From the NCBI RefSeq assembly GCF_009363795.1, contig NZ_CP045420.1:167001-231000 (forward strand): a DNA stretch of 64,000 nt, written 5' to 3'. Source of the stretch: Palleronia sp. THAF1 (lineage in GTDB: Bacteria > Pseudomonadota > Alphaproteobacteria > Rhodobacterales > Rhodobacteraceae). How positions within the stretch are numbered: the stretch's first letter is position 1; each line of letters begins with the position of its first letter. The position numbers and the translations under genes are program-made. Under the pieces are notes generated by a model, which was not told the DNA's origin, did no database searches, and saw only the letters and a list, made by a program, of their open reading frames with translations. Shown one piece after another: positions 16,999 through 25,045 of this stretch.

Positions 16999-17029
16999 GA
17001 GATACATCCTGCAGCTGCTAGAGGTTCAA
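16999..17029 (-). promoter_or_regulatory. MerR-type promoter 3 (minus strand, 19-bp spacer)
   Basis: On the minus strand, TTGAAC (17029-17024), a 19-bp spacer and TATCTC (17004-16999). The spacer contains CTCTAGCAGCTGCAGG, the same dyad as promoters 1 and 2. It stands 43 nt before the SCO1 start and would drive the whole operon down to lspA. It is divergent from merR, whose own operator copy begins 74 bp away. Confidence 0.8.
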
Positions 17030-17102
17030 GCCATTTCCATCGCATAAGTCGTTTTGTCGCAAATCTGTGATTGGAGCGAAGAACGCTTGTCAGTCCACGA
17101 TC

Positions 17103-17133
17103 CGGAACCTACTGGAGCTGTAGCTTTAAAGAG
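17103..17133 (+). promoter_or_regulatory. Operator-like copy before merR (degenerate promoter)
   Basis: CGGAACCTACTGGAGCTGTAGC aligns without gaps to the spacer of promoter 4, but the -35 is CGGAAC and the -10 position reads AAAGAG. The dyad is thus kept while the promoter hexamers are poor. This would suit autoregulation at a low constant level, or binding without strong activation. It lies 8-38 nt before the merR start. Confidence 0.55.
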
Positions 17134-17140
17134 GTTGGAC

Positions 17141-17569
17141 ATGCTGACGATTGGTAATCTCGCCAAGAAGACCGGGACCAAGGTCCAGACGATCCGCTAC
17201 TATGAACAGATCGGCTTGATGCCCGAGCCGGGGCGAACGGCGGGCGGTCAGCGTCGCTACGGGGAAGACGAACTCGACCGGTTGGCTTTCGTGCGCCATG
17301 CCCGTCAGCTGGGCTTCACGCTCGAAGCCATCAGGGAGCTTCTAGACCTGAGCGATGAACCCGACCGATCCTGCGAGAACGCTGACGCAATCGCGCGTCG
17401 GCAGCTTCGTCAGGTTGAGCAGCGCATCGCGCGTCTCGAGGCCTTGCGCACCGAGTTGAAACGCATGGTGCGCGAATGCGCTGGCGGACAAACGGCCGAT
17501 TGTCGAGTGCTTGAGGTCCTGCGGGACCATTCGGAATGCTTAACCGATCACGATGAGATTGGTGCATAG
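17141..17569 (+). CDS. MerR-family Zn/Cd/Pb sensor (ZntR/CadR/PbrR type)
   Basis: 142 residues. The N-terminal winged helix has the MerR signature (TVQTIRYYEQIGL, then GGQRRYGEDELDRL). A long dimer helix follows (residues 80-115), then a metal loop. Cys residues lie in DRSCENAD (around 79), VRECAGGQ (around 113) and TADCRVLEVL (around 121); this spacing is that of the ZntR, CadR and PbrR group and unlike CueR, whose loop has C-x7-C followed by no such VLExLxxH segment. It binds operators within 19-bp spacers and activates when metal is bound. Ribosome site AGAGG; ATG 17141. Confidence 0.9.
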   Translation: MLTIGNLAKKTGTKVQTIRYYEQIGLMPEPGRTAGGQRRYGEDELDRLAFVRHARQLGFTLEAIRELLDLSDEPDRSCENADAIARRQLRQVEQRIARLEALRTELKRMVRECAGGQTADCRVLEVLRDHSECLTDHDEIGA

Positions 17570-17635
17570 GCACTGCCATACGGGAACAATGAGGCCGGGC
17601 GATCCGTTCGCCCTTCGCCGCTAGGGAGACACGCG

Positions 17636-18277
17636 TTGAGCGCAAGCATTCAGCCGAAAGACGCGCGTCAACGTCGTATCCTGTGGATCGTGCTCTTGCT
17701 GAATGCGGCGATTGCGGTGGCGTTCTTCATAACCGGCGCGTTCGGCGACTCCACGTCGCTGATCGCCAACGGCCTCGACAACACATCCGACGCGTTCGTC
17801 TATGCCCTGAGCCTGTTCGCGCTGTCCCGGTCGGCCAGATGGAAGCGGATCGCAGCGACCGTTTCCGGGAGTGTGCTGATCCTGTTCGCCATCGGTATTC
17901 TGTTCGACGCCGGCCGCCGTTACCTCGAAGGATCGGAACCGCTGGGCCCTGTGATGATCGTGATGGCGCTGATTGCCGCCGCTGTGAACCTCGTCTGCGT
18001 CGTTCTCTTGCGCAGGATCTCCGATCCGGATGTCAACGTGCGCGCCGCCAACATTTTCACGATGAACGACTTTCTGGCAAATGCCGGCATTATCATCGCC
18101 GGTATGCTCGTCGCTTGGCTGGGGACCAACTGGCCCGATCTGGCGGTCGGTGTCGCCGTGGCTGTCGTGGCCGCCTGGGGCGGGATTGAGATATTGAAGG
18201 ATGCGCATGGAGAGCATCACGAGGCTGTCCACGACGATCCTGTCGGTCAGAAAACTCGCCAGCGAACCCGCGACTGA
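17636..18277 (+). CDS. Short CDF-like cation transporter
   Basis: 213 residues starting at TTG 17636 behind TAGGGAG. Five to six membrane helices are followed by almost no cytoplasmic domain (ends in [11 protein letters not shown]). The CDF-type metal motifs are altered: NGLDNTSD in helix 2 and NDFLANAG in helix 5, where HxxxD or DxxxD would be standard. It is annotated as a cation diffusion facilitator-like protein that would move divalent metal across the inner membrane. It lies 66 nt after merR and overlaps closely with the YnfA-like gene, so these three probably share a transcript. Confidence 0.8.
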   Translation: MSASIQPKDARQRRILWIVLLLNAAIAVAFFITGAFGDSTSLIANGLDNTSDAFVYALSLFALSRSARWKRIAATVSGSVLILFAIGILFDAGRRYLEGSEPLGPVMIVMALIAAAVNLVCVVLLRRISDPDVNVRAANIFTMNDFLANAGIIIAGMLVAWLGTNWPDLAVGVAVAVVAAWGGIEILKDAHGEHHEAVHDDPVGQKTRQRTRD

Positions 18278-18278
18278 C

Positions 18279-18605
18279 ATGCACGCAGCTGTTGCTTATC
18301 CCTTAGCTGCATTGGCCGAGATTGCCGGTTGCTTTGCAATTTGGGCGTGGTGGCGTCTTGGGGCCACGTCACTCTGGCTGGTGCCCGGAATCCTATCGCT
18401 TGCAATCTTCGGTTGGCTGCTTGCACAGGTCGAGACCGCTGTCGCGGGACGTGCCTTTGCGGCCTATGGCGGCGTCTATATTGCGGCGTCCGTGCTCTGG
18501 ATGTGGCTGGCCGAAGGCCAACGCCCGGACAGATGGGACCTGGTAGGAACCGCAGTTTGCCTGATCGGCGCAATGATCATTCTAGCAGCGCCGCGGGGGA
18601 CGTGA
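18279..18605 (+). CDS. YnfA/UPF0060-family small membrane protein
   Basis: 108 residues, four membrane helices, of the YnfA (UPF0060) family. The N-terminus [20 protein letters not shown] and the C-terminal [16 protein letters not shown] are typical. The family is related to small multidrug-resistance transporters; its metal role is unproven. The start ATG 18279 follows the CDF stop by 1 nt, indicating coupling. The frame is open to 18201 but that part lies inside the CDF gene. MerR-type promoter 4 begins 9 nt after its stop. Confidence 0.85.
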   Translation: MHAAVAYPLAALAEIAGCFAIWAWWRLGATSLWLVPGILSLAIFGWLLAQVETAVAGRAFAAYGGVYIAASVLWMWLAEGQRPDRWDLVGTAVCLIGAMIILAAPRGT

Positions 18606-18614
18606 TCAGAGGGC

Positions 18615-18645
18615 TTGAACCTATAGTTGCTGTAGCCCTTACATC
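18615..18645 (+). promoter_or_regulatory. MerR-type promoter 4 (19-bp spacer)
   Basis: TTGAAC (-35), a 19-bp spacer and TACATC (-10). The spacer has CTATAGTTGCTGTAG, close to the classical CTATAG dyad of Pb/Cd/Zn MerR operators. It lies 29 nt before the CzcD-like CDF gene at 18675. Confidence 0.78.
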
Positions 18646-18674
18646 CCTCTTCGAACGATTCGAGGAGTCTTTTT

Positions 18675-19595
18675 GTGCCGCACGATCACAGCCACGCCCA
18701 CCTTGACCCCGATTCCGGCGACCGCCGCGTCTCCATAGCGATTTGGGCCAACGGTATTCTGACGGTCGCGCAAATCGTGGGCGGAATCCTGTCCGGCAGC
18801 CTCGCCCTGATCGCCGACGCGTTGCACAACTTTTCGGATATGGCATCGTTGGTCATCGCGTTCGTGGCACGAAAGATCGCGCGGCGTCCCGCGGATGAAC
18901 GCATGACCTTTGGCTACGGCCGGGTCGAGATCGTCGCCGCTCTCATCAACTACACGACGCTGATCCTCATCGGTTTCTATCTCATCTACGAAGGAGGAAT
19001 GCGGATCATCGACCCGCCGGAGGTCGGCGCCTGGACCGTGGTGATACTCGGCGGGGTGGCACTGGTCGTGGATACCCTGACGGCGGTTCTCACCTACTCG
19101 ATGCAGAAGGGCAGCGTGAACATCCGCGCGCTGTTCCTGCATAACCTGTCGGACGCACTGGCCTCGGTCGCCGTGATCGTGGCTGGGACACTCATCCTGC
19201 TCTACGACATGTGGTGGGTCGATCCTGCAATCACGATCGGAATCGCGCTCTATATCCTCTATCTCGCCGTTACCGAGATCGGTGGCCCGATCCGCACGCT
19301 GATGCTGGGCAGCCCGCCGGACATGGACAACGGGGCGGTCATCGATGCGATGCGCGACGAAGATGGCGTGGCTGATGTCCACCACGTCCATCTCTGGCAG
19401 ATGCAAGAGCATGAGGCCGCTCTCGACTGCCATGTCGTGCTGACCGATGGGGGCTGGGACCGGATCGAAGACATCAAAGCCGCGATCAAAAACCGCCTCA
19501 AAGAGGAATTCGGCATCGGGCATTCAAGCCTCGAATTCGAGCATGAAAACCGCTCGCACGAGAACGCCGACCTCTACGGCCACGGCAAGTCCTAA
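18675..19595 (+). CDS. CDF-family divalent metal exporter (CzcD/ZitB-like)
   Basis: 306 residues starting at GTG 18675 behind GAGGAG. A His-rich N-terminus (PHDHSHAHLD) is followed by six membrane helices. The zinc-site motifs are HNFSD in helix 2 and HNLSD in helix 5 (HxxxD pairs), as in Zn/Co/Cd exporters. A C-terminal cytoplasmic ferredoxin-like domain (VADVHHVHLWQM) completes the standard architecture. It exports Zn(II) or related ions by proton exchange. It has its own MerR-type promoter and is followed by a STAS-like gene. Confidence 0.93.
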   Translation: MPHDHSHAHLDPDSGDRRVSIAIWANGILTVAQIVGGILSGSLALIADALHNFSDMASLVIAFVARKIARRPADERMTFGYGRVEIVAALINYTTLILIGFYLIYEGGMRIIDPPEVGAWTVVILGGVALVVDTLTAVLTYSMQKGSVNIRALFLHNLSDALASVAVIVAGTLILLYDMWWVDPAITIGIALYILYLAVTEIGGPIRTLMLGSPPDMDNGAVIDAMRDEDGVADVHHVHLWQMQEHEAALDCHVVLTDGGWDRIEDIKAAIKNRLKEEFGIGHSSLEFEHENRSHENADLYGHGKS

Positions 19596-19610
19596 AAATA
19601 AGAGAATTCC

Positions 19611-19973
19611 ATGTTTACGGAGATCGAGACGGCGGACAGCAATGTCATCGGCATCGCCTGCCCGGGTAAGCTGAGCGAAAGCGACCTGGAGAGAATGCAT
19701 GGGCCTCTGCACGAGCGGCTCGAAAGGCCAGGCAAACCCGGTCTCGTTCTCGATCTGACCGACTTCGACGGCTACGAGGGCCCGACTGCGATGCTGGAAG
19801 ACCTGGAGATCGACACCGCGCACGCGAACGACTTCAGCCGCGTGGCCGTCGTTGGCGAAGGCGTCTTGATGGAATGGGGCACAAAGCTGGCCGACGCCCT
19901 GACCCGAGCCGAGATGTACAGCTTCGACCCAGCCCAGATGGGAGCGGCAATCGAATGGGTGCGTGGAAGTTAG
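19611..19973 (+). CDS. SpoIIAA/STAS-like protein
   Basis: 120 residues without signal or membrane segments. It resembles the SpoIIAA-like (DUF3478) group: a beta-alpha fold with VLDLTDFDGYEG, and a C-terminal MEWGTKLADALTRAEMYSFD segment typical of the family. The function is unknown; related genes are often next to membrane transporters. It starts 15 nt after the CDF exporter, behind AAGAGAA, and is probably co-transcribed from promoter 4. Confidence 0.8.
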   Translation: MFTEIETADSNVIGIACPGKLSESDLERMHGPLHERLERPGKPGLVLDLTDFDGYEGPTAMLEDLEIDTAHANDFSRVAVVGEGVLMEWGTKLADALTRAEMYSFDPAQMGAAIEWVRGS

Positions 19974-19981
19974 AGTTGTTT

Positions 19982-20740
19982 ATGCAAGAATTGCCCGCAT
20001 CGGAAATCCTCGACCCGAAGACCGGCATCCCGCGTCTCGACATCGTCGATGTCGTTCGAGGGATCGCGATTGCGGGTGTCGTGCTCTTTCACCTGGTTTG
20101 GGACCTCGCCTTCCTCGGTGTCATTCCTCCGGGAATCTCCGTTCACCCATTCTGGTTACTGTTCGGTCGCTTGCTCGCGGGAACGTTCATGGTCTTGGTG
20201 GGCGTAAGTCTCGTGCTCGCAACAGCAGGCGGTTTCCGGCGACAGGCATTTTTACGACGTCTCGTCGTTCTGATTGTGGCCGCGGTGATCATCAGCGTCG
20301 TAACACGCGTGATCTTCCCGCAGAACTTCGTCTATTTCGGCATTCTGCACGCGATCGCGGTCGCGAGCGTGGTGGGCGTTCTCGTTTCACGGCTCTCCAC
20401 ATCCGTCATCGTGGGGCTTGGCTTCGCGACCTATGCGTTGGGCTTTCTCTGGACATCGGAAACCTTCGATCCGCGATGGCTGGCCTGGACCGGCTTCGCG
20501 GCCTATCCACCGCCCAGCAACGACTTCGTTCCCTTTTTCCCGTGGATCGGATTGACGCTGTTCGGCATCGCAGGAACCCGGATCGCTTTCGCGCGAAACT
20601 TGATCCTATACGCTCGCCCGTTGCACGGACACACGGCGCGATCTTTGGCATGGCTCGGCCGACACAGCCTGACGGTCTACCTGATCCATCAACCCATACT
20701 GCTTGGCCTACTGATCCCGATGGTCAATCTTGCAAGATGA
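19982..20740 (+). CDS. DUF1624/heparan-acetyltransferase-like membrane protein
   Basis: 252 residues with about seven membrane helices. The N-terminal segment RLDIVDVVRGIAIAGVVLFHLVWDL is the hallmark of DUF1624 membrane proteins (acyltransferase-3-like). A C-terminal LAWLGRHSLTVYLIHQPILL segment is typical too. The substrate is unknown; an envelope sugar or lipid modification is possible. ATG 19982 is taken as the start because it gives the usual N-terminus; an in-frame ATG at 19955 overlaps the previous gene. It is the last gene before the IS21 element and ends 107 nt from it. Confidence 0.8.
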   Translation: MQELPASEILDPKTGIPRLDIVDVVRGIAIAGVVLFHLVWDLAFLGVIPPGISVHPFWLLFGRLLAGTFMVLVGVSLVLATAGGFRRQAFLRRLVVLIVAAVIISVVTRVIFPQNFVYFGILHAIAVASVVGVLVSRLSTSVIVGLGFATYALGFLWTSETFDPRWLAWTGFAAYPPPSNDFVPFFPWIGLTLFGIAGTRIAFARNLILYARPLHGHTARSLAWLGRHSLTVYLIHQPILLGLLIPMVNLAR

Positions 20741-20847
20741 AGCGGATTTCGCAGGTCCGGGTCGAAAACCAGCTCTGGTGCAGATACACTAGATTGCGGT
20801 GATCGCGAAAGCGGCCCTGCGGCAGAAACCTAGAGCGTCAAAACGGC

Positions 20848-20876
20848 CTGAGAACGGCGGTGGAAAAGTCGGCCAC
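20848..20876 (+). repeat. IS21 left terminal inverted repeat
   Basis: Begins TGAGAACGGCGGTGG and continues to GGCCACG. It matches the complement of the right end at most positions (core AACGGCGG and CGGCCACG shared). Confidence 0.8.
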
Positions 20877-20966
20877 GGGAGCGGCGGGATGAGCTTGCTG
20901 CGGGCGGCGTAAAAGTCGGCCACCTTGACCCTTTCTGATGACAGGGAGGGCGGGAGGATTTTCACC

Positions 20967-22454
20967 ATGGACTTGTATCGGAAGGTTCGGCTGGCCTGTG
21001 CGGAGGGCATGAGCCAGCGAGAGGCGGCGCGGCATTTCAACATCTCGCGCGATAGCGTGGCCAAGATGATGGCGTTCTCGGTTCCGCCCGGATACCGGCG
21101 GACGGCCCCCGTGAAGCGGCCGAAGCTGGACGCGTTCACCGGGATCATCGACGGCTGGCTGGAAGGCGACCGCGAGGTCCATCGCAAGCAGCGGCACACG
21201 GCAAAGCGGGTGTTCGAGCGGCTTCGCGACGAGCATGGCTTCACCGGCGGCTACACGATCGTAAAGGACTACATGCGGGAGCGCGAGCGTCGCGGCCGCG
21301 AGGTGTTCGTGCCATTGGCGCATCCGCCGGGCCATGCTCAGGCCGACTTCGGCGAGGCGGTGGTCGTAATCGGCGGGGTCGAGCAGAAGGCGCATTTCTT
21401 CGTTCTGGATCTGCCGCACAGCGATGCCTGCTTCGTGCGAGCGTATCCCGCGGCGACGGCGGAAGCATGGGTCGACGGCCACGTCCACGCTTTCGCGTTC
21501 TTCGGCAAGGTGCCCGTTTCGGTCGTCTACGACAACGACCGCTGCTTGGTGGCGAAGATCCTCCCGGACGGGACGCGCCGGCGGGCCACGCTCTTCAGCG
21601 GGTTCTTGTCGCATTACCTGTTCCGCGATCGTTACGGCCGCCCTGGCAAGGGGAACGACAAGGGCAACGTGGAGGGGTTGGTCGGCTACTCCCGCCGCAA
21701 CTTTATGGTGCCGATCCCGCGGTTCGCGACTTGGGATGCGTTCAACGCCTACCTGGAGGAGCGGTGTCGCAAGCGGCAGTCGGACGTCCTGCGCGGCCAA
21801 TCCGAGACGATCGGGGACCGGCTCGCCCACGATCTGGCCGCGATGTCCGACCTGCCGGCGGCGCCATTCGATGCCTGCGACCAGGCCACCGGGCGGGTCA
21901 GCTCCCAGGCGCTGGTGCGCTATAAGACCAACGACTACTCGGTGCCGGTGGCCTACGGCCACCGTGACGTCTGGATCAGGGGCTATGTGGACGAGGTGGT
22001 CATCGGCTGCGGTGGCGAGGTCATCGCCCGTCATCCCCGCTGCTACGACCGTGAGGACACGGTCTTCGATCCGGTGCATTACCTTCCGCTCATCGAGCGC
22101 AAGATCAACGCTTTGGATCAGGCTGCGCCCTTGGCTGAGTGGGATCTGCCGCCCGAGTTCGCGACCCTGCGCCGCCTGATGGAGGCGCGGATGATCAAGG
22201 CCGGGCGCCGCGAATACGTCCAGGTCCTGCGGCTGCTGGAGACCTTCGACGTCGACGACCTCCAGGCCGCCGTGAAGAAGGCGCTGCACCTAGGCGCGGT
22301 CGGGTTCGACGCCGTGAAGCACCTCGTCCTCTGCCACGTCGAGAGGCGGCCGCCGAGGCTCGACCTCGACGTCTATCCCTACCTGCCGCGCGCTGAGGTC
22401 GCGACGACGTCGGCGGCCAGCTACATGGCCCTGCTGTCGGGGGATGCAGCATGA
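20967..22454 (+). CDS. istA: IS21 transposase IstA
   Basis: 495 residues from ATG 20967, behind GGGAGGATTT. The N-terminal HTH (MSQREAARHFNISRDSV) is followed by an rve-type DDE domain with HAQADFGEA, VYDNDR and the Glu in GNDKGNVEGLVGYSRR. A C-terminal Mu-transposase-like part follows (FDACDQATGRVSSQALVRYK). It catalyses strand transfer together with IstB. It appears intact. Its stop overlaps the istB start by 4 nt. Confidence 0.95.
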   Translation: MDLYRKVRLACAEGMSQREAARHFNISRDSVAKMMAFSVPPGYRRTAPVKRPKLDAFTGIIDGWLEGDREVHRKQRHTAKRVFERLRDEHGFTGGYTIVKDYMRERERRGREVFVPLAHPPGHAQADFGEAVVVIGGVEQKAHFFVLDLPHSDACFVRAYPAATAEAWVDGHVHAFAFFGKVPVSVVYDNDRCLVAKILPDGTRRRATLFSGFLSHYLFRDRYGRPGKGNDKGNVEGLVGYSRRNFMVPIPRFATWDAFNAYLEERCRKRQSDVLRGQSETIGDRLAHDLAAMSDLPAAPFDACDQATGRVSSQALVRYKTNDYSVPVAYGHRDVWIRGYVDEVVIGCGGEVIARHPRCYDREDTVFDPVHYLPLIERKINALDQAAPLAEWDLPPEFATLRRLMEARMIKAGRREYVQVLRLLETFDVDDLQAAVKKALHLGAVGFDAVKHLVLCHVERRPPRLDLDVYPYLPRAEVATTSAASYMALLSGDAA

Positions 22455-23278
22455 CCGCGGCCCCGAAGATCCTGCTCGCGGATCATCTGAAGACGCTGAA
22501 GCTGCCCACCTTCCTGCGCGAGTATGAGAAGCTGGCGCGCCAGTGCGCCGCCGAGGGGCTCGACCATGTCCAGTTCCTGGCCCGTCTCGTGGAGCTGGAA
22601 CTGATCGACCGCGAACGCAGGATGGTCGAGCGCCGCATCAAGGCTGCGAAGTTCCCGGCCGCCAGGAGCCTCGACAGCTTCGACTTCAAGGCGATCCCGA
22701 AGCTCAACAAGATGCAGGTGCTGGAGCTTGCCCGCTGCGAATGGGTCGACCGACGCGAGAACGTCATCGCCCTTGGGCCCAGTGGCACGGGCAAGACCCA
22801 TGTCGCTCTCGGATTAGGACTGGCCGCCTGCCAGAAGGGGCTGTCGGTCAGCTTCATCACTGCCGCGGCGCTGGTCAACGAGTTGATGGAGGCCCGTGAC
22901 GAACGCCGATTGCTCCGACTGCAAAAGCAGCTGGCCGGCGTCAGATTGCTGATCATCGACGAACTCGGGTTCGTGCCGCTGTCCAAGACCGGCGCCGAGC
23001 TCTTGTTCGAGCTGATCTCGCAGCGCTACGAGCGCGGCTCCACGATGATCACCAGCAACCTGCCGTTCGACGAATGGACGGAGACCTTCGGCACCGAACG
23101 TCTGACCGGCGCTCTGCTCGACCGGCTGACCCACCATGTCACCATCCTCGAGATGAACGGCGACAGCTATCGGCTTGGTCAGAGCCGCGCCCGTAAGGCC
23201 GAAGCCACTACCTGGTCACCCGTCGCAGGATTGGCCCTCCGGGCCAAAGCGCCATGGCACGCGCCAGCTATTTGGTGA
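22451..23278 (+). CDS. istB: IS21 transposition helper ATPase IstB
   Basis: 275 residues. It has an N-terminal helical part, Walker A GPSGTGKTH (around residues 115-123), and Walker B LLIIDELGF (around 175), followed by the sensor-like TMITSNLPFDEW. It directs target choice and activates IstA. The overlap ATGA with istA implies coupled translation. The last 25 residues (EATTWSPVAGL...) run beyond the usual end after YRLGQSRARKA, within the IS right-end region. Confidence 0.93.
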   Translation: MTAAPKILLADHLKTLKLPTFLREYEKLARQCAAEGLDHVQFLARLVELELIDRERRMVERRIKAAKFPAARSLDSFDFKAIPKLNKMQVLELARCEWVDRRENVIALGPSGTGKTHVALGLGLAACQKGLSVSFITAAALVNELMEARDERRLLRLQKQLAGVRLLIIDELGFVPLSKTGAELLFELISQRYERGSTMITSNLPFDEWTETFGTERLTGALLDRLTHHVTILEMNGDSYRLGQSRARKAEATTWSPVAGLALRAKAPWHAPAIW

Positions 23279-23332
23279 GCGCGCGCGCCATGGCGCTCAG
23301 CACCCAGACACTGGCCTGGTTTTGCGCCGCCA

Positions 23333-23361
23333 CGTGGCCGGTTTTTACTCCGCCGTTGACA
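23333..23361 (-). repeat. IS21 right terminal inverted repeat
   Basis: Read on the minus strand it starts TGTCAACGGCGGAGT and ends CGGCCACG, the partner of the left end. The same stretch places the element boundary at the CA at 23360-23361. Confidence 0.8.
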
Positions 23362-23715
23362 AAACCGCATTCATCATAACCAGCGCACCATGGGGAAACG
23401 GCTACTATGAGAGATTCGATGCCCGCTTCTTGGATGAATTGCTGAACGGCGAGGTCGTCACGACGCTGCGCGAGGCCCGGACCCTCATCGAACGCTGGCG
23501 ACGCCACTCCAATGCGTTCAGACCGCACAGCTCTTCGGGCTACCGGCCCCCAGCACCCAAAAGTATCGTCCCGATAGACCAGAAACCGACCGTGTATTTA
23601 CATTCAAACTGAAGCACTCGGTCGGGACACTCCACCATTTGTACCTGACAAAACCGATGCTTTATCCGACCTACCCGACGAAACCAGTCTATCTCGATTG
23701 CACCCGACAAAACCG
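23358..23715 (+). repeat. Three scattered copies of GACAAAACCG
   Basis: Copies at 23358-23367, 23647-23656 and 23706-23715. The first and last share a longer match (GACAAAACCGCAYTCA). A degraded fourth form (GACGAAACCA) lies near 23680. The last three lie in the non-coding space between the IS3 remnant and the relaxase gene. They may be IS-end debris or short binding sites. Confidence 0.4.
23364..23612 (+). pseudogene. IS3-family OrfB C-terminal remnant
   Basis: The frame encodes PWGNGYYERFDARFLDELL, then LREARTLIERWRRHSN and HSSSGYRPPAP, the end of an IS3-family rve transposase including the last catalytic Glu region (NGYYERF). Everything before it is missing, replaced by the IS21 right end at 23361, so it is a truncated copy. 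It may belong with the orfA remnant near 1 kb in family, but the two are not demonstrably one element. Confidence 0.8.
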
Positions 23716-23818
23716 CACTCAGACTAAGTGATCTGGTAGAACCCACCGGTAATTACAGGAGCTTCGAACCGCGCCTGAGTTCCATTGAGATTCTCGTAGT
23801 GGCGGCGCTTGACCTTGC

Positions 23819-24952
23819 TTACATCCCCAGGCCTACTCCATCATCATCTTCAGGGATTTCGATAAGCGCTGCGTTCTCGCGTTCGAGTTCATCGAGCGTG
23901 ATGCCAATCTTGTTTAAGTCCGGGGACACACCGAGGATATCGGCCATCCTGTTCAGGGCCGTCTTCAGCATCGCGAACACCTTCCTGATCTTTCGTTTAT
24001 CATGTGCGATCCGTGCCTCCTGCTCCTCGTAGACACGGGTGCGGATCTGCAAGTTCTCCATTTCCTTGTTCAGGACCTTTTCCCGCTCTGCCAGATCAGC
24101 GGCGTTCCGACGCTGCTCTAACTCTCTCGAGGCAATCTGGTCCATTCTGAGCTTCATCGCCACCCGTTCTTTCTCGTCGGCCGTTCGCTGCGCCTCGAAT
24201 TGGCTCCGTTCCTGGGCCAATGCTTTCCTCTCACGGCGAAGCTCGACGGTTTGCTGTCGGATGTACTCTCTGCCGGAGATTCCCGCAGGGGCATTCGGGC
24301 TCCGATCCTCTCCGTAGACGATGCCGAGGGGGGCCATGGCTTTCGCGAAAGCGGTCCGGAAAATCGTGAACGAATTGGCTTTCTTCCAGTACGAATTACT
24401 GGCGCGCCCTACGGTCCTCTTTGGCGGCGCATCGGACGCCTTCTTGCGTCGGGCGTCGAACTCTTCGTCGGTCTCCCCGGACTTGCGTTTGCCCGGAAGG
24501 CGCGGGCCCTTCATGTAAGTCGGGACGATCAACGCATGGACGTGAGGCGTATCTTCGTCGCAATGAAGCGAGGCGTGGACGAGGTCCTCTCCAACCTCAG
24601 CCCTCAGCCATGACATCGCAGCCTCCAGCCACCGGGTGAGGCGGTCCTCGGAGTAGGTACCGACAGCCTCCGGATCGTCCGGGCGGAAAAACGAGGATGA
24701 GGCACTGAGGACCAATCGTAAGTAGGGCCGCTCCGCCTGGGGAGCCGGGCGGGCCGCGGCGCCGGTATCATAAAGCGCGGTGAGCGCTGCTTGCGGTCCC
24801 TCAGCATTTCCGTGAAGCACCCGATTCAAATGGCTGCGTGAAGGGTCGATTGCGGAGGTTCCATCATGGGTCCGGATCCGCTCGTGAGCGTCCAGCGCAC
24901 GGACATCAGAGGCGGAGCTTGGTTCGATGCTTAGAACGAGTTTGTGTTTCAT
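23819..24952 (-). CDS. MOBV/Pre-type plasmid mobilisation relaxase
   Basis: 377 residues. The N-terminal domain has the Mob_Pre pattern: SHLNRVL near residue 40, and the metal-binding three-His type motif HCDEDTPHVHALIVP around residue 130, in which HxDExTPHxH is the MOBV signature. A strongly helical Arg/Glu-rich coiled coil (residues 235-330) follows, then an acidic tail. It would nick an oriT and drive conjugal mobilisation with help from another element. The gene is intact. A DUF3987 gene lies 93 nt upstream on the same strand. Confidence 0.88.
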   Translation of the reverse strand: MKHKLVLSIEPSSASDVRALDAHERIRTHDGTSAIDPSRSHLNRVLHGNAEGPQAALTALYDTGAAARPAPQAERPYLRLVLSASSSFFRPDDPEAVGTYSEDRLTRWLEAAMSWLRAEVGEDLVHASLHCDEDTPHVHALIVPTYMKGPRLPGKRKSGETDEEFDARRKKASDAPPKRTVGRASNSYWKKANSFTIFRTAFAKAMAPLGIVYGEDRSPNAPAGISGREYIRQQTVELRRERKALAQERSQFEAQRTADEKERVAMKLRMDQIASRELEQRRNAADLAEREKVLNKEMENLQIRTRVYEEQEARIAHDKRKIRKVFAMLKTALNRMADILGVSPDLNKIGITLDELERENAALIEIPEDDDGVGLGM

Positions 24953-24972
24953 GAGTCCGTTTCGTTTGTCCG

Positions 24973-24996
24973 ATGAGTCAGAGTCTCATTGCTCAT
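24973..24996. other. Inverted repeat upstream of relaxase, possible oriT part
   Basis: ATGAG-N7-CTCAT (24973-24989), with a second CTCAT at 24992-24996, inside the 93-nt gap before the mob start. MOBV origins of transfer usually lie just upstream of mob and contain short inverted repeats. No nick-site match could be confirmed. Confidence 0.3.
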
Positions 24997-25045
24997 AAGG
25001 AGACCTCAGGTGGCGCCGGAGCGATCCGCGAGATGAATCATGCGG

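Larger units (their letters stand above)
20848..23361 (+). mobile_element. IS21-family insertion sequence
   Basis: A 2514-bp element beginning TG and ending CA, with 29-bp imperfect terminal inverted repeats and istA-istB in order. The left end also has a second copy of the subterminal repeat AAAAGTCGGCCAC about 50 bp further in, a usual IS21 trait. No exact target duplication is seen: the flanks read AAACGGCC and AAACCGCA. The right end cuts an IS3-family orfB remnant. Confidence 0.88.

Noticed and set aside
16956-17045. Longer start for SCO1 copy 1 at 17045
   Set aside because: The MerR-type promoter lies within this stretch, and the ATG at 16955 begins a normal SCO membrane anchor.
20840-20847. 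AAACGGCC/AAACCGCA as IS21 target duplication
   Set aside because: Only a partial match of the two flanks; an IS21 duplication should be exact.
20838-22289. 483-codon minus-strand frame over istA
   Set aside because: Antisense to a clear transposase, with Arg/Asp/His-rich shadow composition.
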